Positions 59,295 through 64,000 of a stretch of 64,000 nucleotides of DNA are shown here, piece by piece. The notes beneath the pieces are model-generated. The model was not told the origin of the DNA. It was given only the letters and a program-made list of their open reading frames with translations, and made no database searches. The translations under genes were made by a program, and so were the position numbers. Numbering within the stretch: the first letter of the stretch is position 1; every line of letters starts with the position of its first letter. Where the stretch lies: assembly GCF_002138415.1 (NCBI RefSeq), contig NZ_CP015612.1, positions 3,574,001-3,638,000 on the forward strand. Reading direction: 5' to 3'. Source of the DNA: Stenotrophomonas maltophilia (GTDB taxonomy: Bacteria; Pseudomonadota; Gammaproteobacteria; Xanthomonadales; Xanthomonadaceae).

Positions 59295-59768
59295 CTAATT
59301 GACGATTTTGCCGACGTGCTGAGCCTTGCTCAGATCGTGCTGTGCCTTGTCCTTGTACCGCTCACGCTCGGCGACGGTCATGCACTGTGTGGTGGACCGG
59401 TTCGAACCGATGACCTTTTCACGTTGGCATATTAGACGACTATCTTCACGCGCCTGTGTCAAAACCGTGTTCACGATCTCCTGGTCGTTGAAGACATCGG
59501 TTCGCACCTGTTCAGGCATGGCATCACGGCTCGGATGCTGCTCGACGGCGGTGCGCATGCGTACCAGCGCCTCGCGCACACGGCTGCGATCGGCCGGCTT
59601 CAGTTCGCTGTAGGTCTTGCCATCATTGAGCTCGACTTCGATGCGTTCGATCTGCTGCTGCAGCGGCTTGCCCGGGATGAAGACCTCACCGGCCCGCTTG
59701 GAGGCCGCGACGGTGGTGGCCAGGGTCAGTCCCAGGATCAGGACTGCAGGTATCAGAAGAGGCTTCAT
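59295..59768 (-). CDS. Secreted protein of unknown function (paralogue of the next gene)
   Basis: Exported protein of 157 residues. Signal peptide MKPLLIPAVLILGLTLATTVAAS. It shares with the gene at 59858 a pattern of VFNDQE, NTVL, A-EDSR, ICQ, GSN and VAER blocks, and two Cys (ICQ, QCM) likely forming a disulfide. The predicted fold is all-helical. It lies directly before the ColRS-like genes on the same strand, so it may be linked to that system. The start was chosen for the signal peptide. Confidence 0.7.
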   Translation of the reverse strand: MKPLLIPAVLILGLTLATTVAASKRAGEVFIPGKPLQQQIERIEVELNDGKTYSELKPADRSRVREALVRMRTAVEQHPSRDAMPEQVRTDVFNDQEIVNTVLTQAREDSRLICQREKVIGSNRSTTQCMTVAERERYKDKAQHDLSKAQHVGKIVN

Positions 59769-59857
59769 GACAAACGAATCCTTGTTTGGGTTGAATGCCG
59801 ACTGTATTCGCACCGCCTTCACGCCAGCAAGTGCCAACCGCCGGGGCGGCGGACGGC

Positions 59858-60334
59858 CTAGCGGTTGCCGGGCGGACTGAAGTTGTTGAAGGTGCGCTGG
59901 TCATGGATCAGCGCCTTGCCCTTTTCTTCGATGCGCCGCCGCTCGGCCACGCTCAGGCAACGGCTTCGGGGCATGTTGCTGCCGGTGGTGCGGGTGTGCT
60001 GGCAGATCTGGCGGCTGTCCTCGTGGGCCCGGGCCAGAACGGTGTTGATCCGTTCCTGATCGTTGAAGACCTCGGCCTGCACCTGTGGCGGGAGTTCCTG
60101 CAGCGCCTGGTGGTCGCCCATCCGCTGGGTGATGCGGGCCAGAGCCTGCCGCACCTGGGCACGGTCGTCTGCGGAAATCTCGCTGTAGTTGCCGTCATCC
60201 AGGGCCTTTTCAACCCGCCGCACCTGCTCGGCCACCGGCGCCTGGCGGTCCATCTGCACAACGGGGTTCTCCGGCTTGGCCGCAGCAGTCCCCACCAGCC
60301 CCAGCAACAACGCGATCATCGTGATGCGGTACAT
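59858..60334 (-). CDS. Secreted protein of unknown function (paralogue of the previous gene)
   Basis: Exported protein of 158 residues. Signal peptide MYRITMIALLLGLVGTAAA. Shares VFNDQERINTVLARAHEDSR, ICQ, GSN, RCLSVAERRR with its neighbour, showing a tandem duplication. AAGG lies eight bases before the ATG. Two Cys are conserved. The pair precedes the ColRS-like genes in the same orientation. Function unknown. Confidence 0.7.
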   Translation of the reverse strand: MYRITMIALLLGLVGTAAAKPENPVVQMDRQAPVAEQVRRVEKALDDGNYSEISADDRAQVRQALARITQRMGDHQALQELPPQVQAEVFNDQERINTVLARAHEDSRQICQHTRTTGSNMPRSRCLSVAERRRIEEKGKALIHDQRTFNNFSPPGNR

Positions 60335-60414
60335 CGCCAGCCTTCGATCCATCCAGGAACGATGGGGGCACTCTACGGCCGTCACCGGCCCTCCACAAGG
60401 GACGCTTCCCCGCC

Positions 60415-60450
60415 ATAAAAAAGACCCAGGCGGTGCCCCCGCCTGGGTCT
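60415..60450 (-). terminator. Rho-independent terminator of rimK
   Basis: Stem AGACCCAGGCGG / CCGCCTGGGTCT (60422-60433 and 60439-60450), loop TGCCC. Reading leftward it is followed by T6. It lies about 130 bp after the rimK stop. Confidence 0.88.
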
Positions 60451-60579
60451 GAAGTTGTATCCCGATACCGATCCTGCTGAGAGGCAGAGCTGCGGTTCGC
60501 TGAAGGCTACGCCGGGGCCGATTAAAGGCATGTTAAACCCGGGCTCATTCGCCGGTGAGAATCACAAGCAACTGAATAG

Positions 60580-61458
60580 TCAGGGTTTTTTAAGTTTCTC
60601 GACGTGTTCGATGATGCGTGTCGCCACGTCCACCCCACAGGCGGCTTCGATCCCCTCCAGCCCCGGCGTGGAGTTGACCTCCAGCACCAGCGGGCCACGC
60701 GCGGAGCGGATCAGGTCCACCCCGCATACCGACAGGCCCAGCGCCTTGGCCGAACGCACCGCCACCTGCTGCTCGGCACGGCTGGCCTTGGCGGCCACCG
60801 CCGTGCCGCCGGCGTGCAGGTTGGAGCGGAAGTCACCTTCCGGCGCCTGCCGCTGCATCGAGGCCACCACCTGGTCGCCCACCACGAAGCAGCGCAGGTC
60901 GGCGCCCTTGGCCTCGCCGATGAACTCCTGCATCAGGAAATTGGCATACAGCCCGCGCAGGGCCTCGACGATGCCGCGCGAGGCGCTGGCCTTCTCGGTG
61001 AGGATCACGCCTCGCCCCTGGGTACCCTCGTTGAGCTTCACCACGTGCGGCGGCGGGCCGAGCATGGAGAGCAGGTCGACGGTGTCATCGGGGTTGTCGC
61101 CAAACACCGTGACCGGCATGTCGATGCCCTTGGCTGCCAGCAACTGGTGCGCGCGCAGCTTGTCGCGCGAACGCAGGATCGCATCGGACGGGTTGGGCGT
61201 GCGTGCGCCCATCAGCTCGAACTGGCGCAGCACAGCGGTGCCATAGCGGGTGATGGAGGCTCCGATGCGCGGAATGACCATGTCCACGCCGGTCATCGGC
61301 CGACCCTTGTAGTGCATCGAGAAGCCATCGGCGGCGATGCGCATGTAGCAGCGCAACGGGTCGAGGATGCGCACGGTGTGGCCGCGCGCGCGCGCTGCCT
61401 CCACCAGCCGGCGGGTGGAGTACAGGGAGCTGTTGCGGGACAGGATGGCGAGCTTCAT
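60580..61458 (-). CDS. rimK: Ribosomal protein S6 glutamate ligase RimK
   Basis: ATP-grasp ligase of 292 residues that adds glutamate to the C-terminus of S6 and can make poly-glutamate. Start [22 protein letters not shown], then [22 protein letters not shown]-grasp lobes [15 protein letters not shown] and [26 protein letters not shown]. Length fits E. coli RimK (300). Monocistronic, with its own terminator. Confidence 0.94.
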   Translation of the reverse strand: MKLAILSRNSSLYSTRRLVEAARARGHTVRILDPLRCYMRIAADGFSMHYKGRPMTGVDMVIPRIGASITRYGTAVLRQFELMGARTPNPSDAILRSRDKLRAHQLLAAKGIDMPVTVFGDNPDDTVDLLSMLGPPPHVVKLNEGTQGRGVILTEKASASRGIVEALRGLYANFLMQEFIGEAKGADLRCFVVGDQVVASMQRQAPEGDFRSNLHAGGTAVAAKASRAEQQVAVRSAKALGLSVCGVDLIRSARGPLVLEVNSTPGLEGIEAACGVDVATRIIEHVEKLKKP

Positions 61459-61525
61459 CGCGGCAGGATCGGGCGTCAGGCGCGCAGCATAGCGCGGGCG
61501 TGTGGCGCTGCGATGATGGATGTAC

Positions 61526-62551
61526 TCAGAGCCGCTGGCGCAACAGTGCCGGTGTCAGCTGCGTCATCTTCAACGTCAGCTTCCGCAGCGACGTTGCATT
61601 GGCATAGCCAACCCGCTCGGCGACATCTTCCACCGAAAGATCTGTCCGCTCCAGAAGCCGCTGAGCCATCCGCATCCGTACCGTCTGCACCAGCACCCGT
61701 GGCGAACTGCCGGTTACCCGATGGACGCGTCGGGCCAGGGTGCGCGCGGTCAGGTGCAGGCGCCGGGCCGCTTCTTGCATGCCCAGAGCATGCGGCAGGC
61801 TGGTTTCGATCAACGATTCGAAACGGCGTACGGTGTCGTCATCGTGGTCGGCATCCTGCCAGGCCATGTAGCGAGCCTGGGTGGTGCGGCTGTCCACCAG
61901 CAGGAAACGCATGACCGCCTCGGCCACGTCACGCCCGGAGTACTGGCGCACCAGGTGCAGCATCAGATCCATCTGTGCCATGGCTGCCCCTGCCGTGGTC
62001 AGTCGACCCTCTTCTGCCACCATGCAGGCCGGATCCAGCCGTGCCCGCGGGAAGCGCCGACGCAGCAGACCCGCCAATGCCCAATGACTGGTGACACGAC
62101 GGCCGTCGAGCAATCCAGCCTCCCCCAGCACCAGTACCCCCGAACAGCTGGCACAGACCCTGCCCCCGCGCGCGTGGAAGTGGGCAGCCAAGCGTGCCAG
62201 TTGCTGGGCATCCGGCATGGCCAACCGGCGCAATGCAATACCGTCGGTGTAGCGGGCGTCCAGTCCGCAGGGCTCGTGCCCGTTGGCATCGAGCATGCCG
62301 TCCAGCCCCAGGCTGGGAATGACCAGTACGCCGGCAGCCCCATCGCTGATGCTGGACAGCGGATCGGCCTTCAGCGTCATGCCATTGCTCAACCGCAACT
62401 GGCGACGGCTGCCCACCACGCGCCAGCGCAGCGCCGGCTGACCGAGGCGCTCGGCCGAGCGATTGGCGAAATCCAGTACATCGAGCGTCGCGCCCACGCT
62501 GGCCGCCAACGTCCCGTCGAGCACCGCGATGATGAATTCAGGTTTGTCCAT
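61526..62551 (-). CDS. GlxA-type transcriptional regulator (DJ-1/PfpI + AraC)
   Basis: Regulator of 341 residues. A DJ-1/PfpI-like amidotransferase fold fills about 1-190, with the Cys-containing elbow [20 protein letters not shown]-terminal AraC HTH ([42 protein letters not shown]) covers the last 100 residues. It is divergent from an MFS transporter gene, which it probably regulates. A TTG start eight codons earlier is possible but weak. Confidence 0.85.
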   Translation of the reverse strand: MDKPEFIIAVLDGTLAASVGATLDVLDFANRSAERLGQPALRWRVVGSRRQLRLSNGMTLKADPLSSISDGAAGVLVIPSLGLDGMLDANGHEPCGLDARYTDGIALRRLAMPDAQQLARLAAHFHARGGRVCASCSGVLVLGEAGLLDGRRVTSHWALAGLLRRRFPRARLDPACMVAEEGRLTTAGAAMAQMDLMLHLVRQYSGRDVAEAVMRFLLVDSRTTQARYMAWQDADHDDDTVRRFESLIETSLPHALGMQEAARRLHLTARTLARRVHRVTGSSPRVLVQTVRMRMAQRLLERTDLSVEDVAERVGYANATSLRKLTLKMTQLTPALLRQRL

Positions 62552-62643
62552 TCTGGATTGTTTTTTGTCAATCAAGACACCTCGCAGTGTAGACCAGCAA
62601 CGCTTTAATAAGTCACGCGGTCATCACATCGGGGGCTTGAGCA

Positions 62644-63855
62644 ATGCAGACAGAGCCACGCAGCACGGTGTTGATGGGCTCGCCTGCAGTGCTGCCATCA
62701 CTGTGGCCAGCCTTCGCCCTGTGCCTGTCGATGGCGGTTGCCAACGGCCTGGGACGATTTGCCTACGCACTGCTGCTTCCCGCCATGCGCGAGGATCTGC
62801 AATGGACCTATGCGCAGGCGGGTTGGCTCAACACGGCAAATGCGCTCGGCTATGTGCTTGGAGCAGGCACCGCCTATGCGCTTCTGCACCGGGTCAGCGC
62901 ACGCCGCTTGTTCCAGGCAGGCCTGGGGCTGTGTGTGTTCACTCTCGCCGTGACCGGCGCCAGCGGTGCCCTGCCCTGGCTGAGCACCCAACGTGTGCTC
63001 AACGGCGTCGGCGCTGCCTGGGTCTCGGCCTGTGGCAGCACGCTCGTGCTGCTGCACTACCGGCATGCACCCAACCGTCGCGGAGCGGCAACAGGTCTGT
63101 TCTTCGGCGGCGCCGGCATCGGGATCATTGCCGCCGGCCTGGCCGTGGCGCCGCTGCTGGCCATCCATGGGGCCGCAACCTGGCCAACGGCGTGGCTGGT
63201 GCTGGGGGCTGTTGGGCTCCTCGCCTCGATATGGCCAATGACACTGGCCGGCCGGATACAGGAATCAACTGCCGTCACAGAAGCGCACGACCCTGCGCCG
63301 CTGCCACTTCGGCACTTGGGTGCCTGCCTGGCAGCCTACTTCTGCTGGGCCGGCGGCTACATCATCTATCTCACTTTCATTTTCGCGTGGCTGCGCGACC
63401 ACGGACTGTCCTGGCAGCAGGGCATCGCCGTGTGGACGGTACTGGGCATCGCAATCCTGTGTTCGGGAATGCTCTGGCGGCGCGCGCTGGGCGCATGGCC
63501 TGGCGCGCACGTGCTGTCAGCGTGCTGCGCGGTGTCACTGCTGGGCACGCTGGCACCGTTGCTGGGCGGCACGACGGGCCTGTTTGTTTCCGCTGCAGTG
63601 TTCGGCTCAAGCGTCTTCATCGCTGCAGCCGCCATCGCGGTCCTTGTCCGGCAGAACCTGCCCGCAGCGCGCATCGGCCGCGCGATGGCCCTGTTCAACC
63701 TCGCCTTCGCCGCCGGCCAGGCCATCGGCCCGGTGGCCGCCGGCGCAGTGGCCGATCGAACCGGTCTGGACGGCGCGCTATGGCTCAGTGCCGCGCTGCA
63801 CGTCGCCGCCGTCGCCCTGCCGTGGGCGGCACGCGCCCCGCGCGGCGCCGGATGA
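62644..63855 (+). CDS. MFS transporter, YbfB/YjiJ family
   Basis: Membrane transporter of 403 residues with 12 hydrophobic segments. N-terminal signature GLGRFAYALLLPAMREDLQW is typical of the YbfB/YjiJ (DUF1228) group. Substrate unknown. It is divergent from the GlxA-type regulator and is followed by a thioesterase gene on the same strand after 27 bp, so the two may be co-transcribed. Confidence 0.85.
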   Translation: MQTEPRSTVLMGSPAVLPSLWPAFALCLSMAVANGLGRFAYALLLPAMREDLQWTYAQAGWLNTANALGYVLGAGTAYALLHRVSARRLFQAGLGLCVFTLAVTGASGALPWLSTQRVLNGVGAAWVSACGSTLVLLHYRHAPNRRGAATGLFFGGAGIGIIAAGLAVAPLLAIHGAATWPTAWLVLGAVGLLASIWPMTLAGRIQESTAVTEAHDPAPLPLRHLGACLAAYFCWAGGYIIYLTFIFAWLRDHGLSWQQGIAVWTVLGIAILCSGMLWRRALGAWPGAHVLSACCAVSLLGTLAPLLGGTTGLFVSAAVFGSSVFIAAAAIAVLVRQNLPAARIGRAMALFNLAFAAGQAIGPVAAGAVADRTGLDGALWLSAALHVAAVALPWAARAPRGAG

Positions 63856-63882
63856 ACCTCACCAGCCTCCAAGGAGCTCCGT

Positions 63883-64000
63883 GTGCGCATTGTCATCTCC
63901 CCGCGATTTTCCGAAGTCGATGTGCTCGGGCATGTCACCAACACTGCGCTGCCGGTGTGGTTCGAGCATGGCCGCCTTCCGATCTTCCTGCATTTCAGCC
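63883..64000 (+). CDS. Acyl-CoA thioesterase family protein (partial, 5' end only)
   Basis: Only 39 residues are visible. The hotdog-fold 4HBT start is clear: FSEVDVLGHVTNTALPVWFE, with the catalytic Asp region. GTG start after AAGGAGCTCC. It runs off the right edge. It probably hydrolyses an acyl-CoA. Confidence 0.7.
   Translation, partial: MRIVISPRFSEVDVLGHVTNTALPVWFEHGRLPIFLHFS

Overview
The window is a GC-rich chromosomal segment of a gammaproteobacterium of the Stenotrophomonas maltophilia complex (Xanthomonadaceae). The clearest evidence is the divergent L2 class A beta-lactamase / ampR pair at the left edge and the many GTAG-headed palindromes (SMAG/REP elements) in the gaps. The Xanthomonadaceae-type type IV pilus cluster with sucCD beside it agrees. 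I see no prophage, insertion sequence, CRISPR array, integron, tRNA or rRNA gene. The window looks like ordinary core chromosome with species-specific regulatory and repeat content.

Layout. 1-6.1 kb: partial blaL2, ampR, an ABC-F ATPase (YheS type) and a TonB-dependent receptor. 6.3-16.2 kb: a YbaL-type antiporter, O-acetylhomoserine sulfhydrylase, an RstAB-like two-component system followed by a MipA/OmpV porin-like protein, a small secreted protein and clpB with a heat-shock-type promoter. 16.4-24.1 kb: a cell-surface signalling cluster (FecI-like sigma, FecR-like anti-sigma, TonB receptor with signalling domain, MauG-type diheme protein), facing a secreted double-retropepsin protein and a DUF3014 protein. 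24.2-33.3 kb: glutathione transferase, a permease, PoxB, two secreted/lipoprotein unknowns and a second TonB receptor closely related to the first.

33.4-42.6 kb: trehalose operon otsB-GH15-otsA, then the leftward set rluD-pgeF-DUF4166-DCC, rightward bamD and a secreted lipase. 42.7-56.3 kb: nadE, sucCD and the type IV pilus block pilS-pilR, pilB, two tandem pilins, pilC, pilD and coaE. 56.4-64 kb: a small unknown protein, a possible small RNA, a ColRS-like two-component system with two tandem secreted paralogues beside it, rimK, a GlxA-type regulator divergent from an MFS exporter, and the 5' end of a thioesterase gene.

How it works together. Several regulator-target pairs can be read from the DNA. 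AmpR and L2 share an intergenic region with a direct repeat. A perfect RstA-type TACA-N6-TACA site lies between rstB and mipA. A sigma-32 promoter precedes clpB. A sigma-54 promoter precedes the second pilin, with the sigma-54 activator PilR encoded close by. The most unusual DNA is in the repeats: a long composite palindrome present three times whose arms differ between copies but stay self-complementary, concentric SMAG arrays, and GTAG heads that supply the stop codon of the preceding gene.
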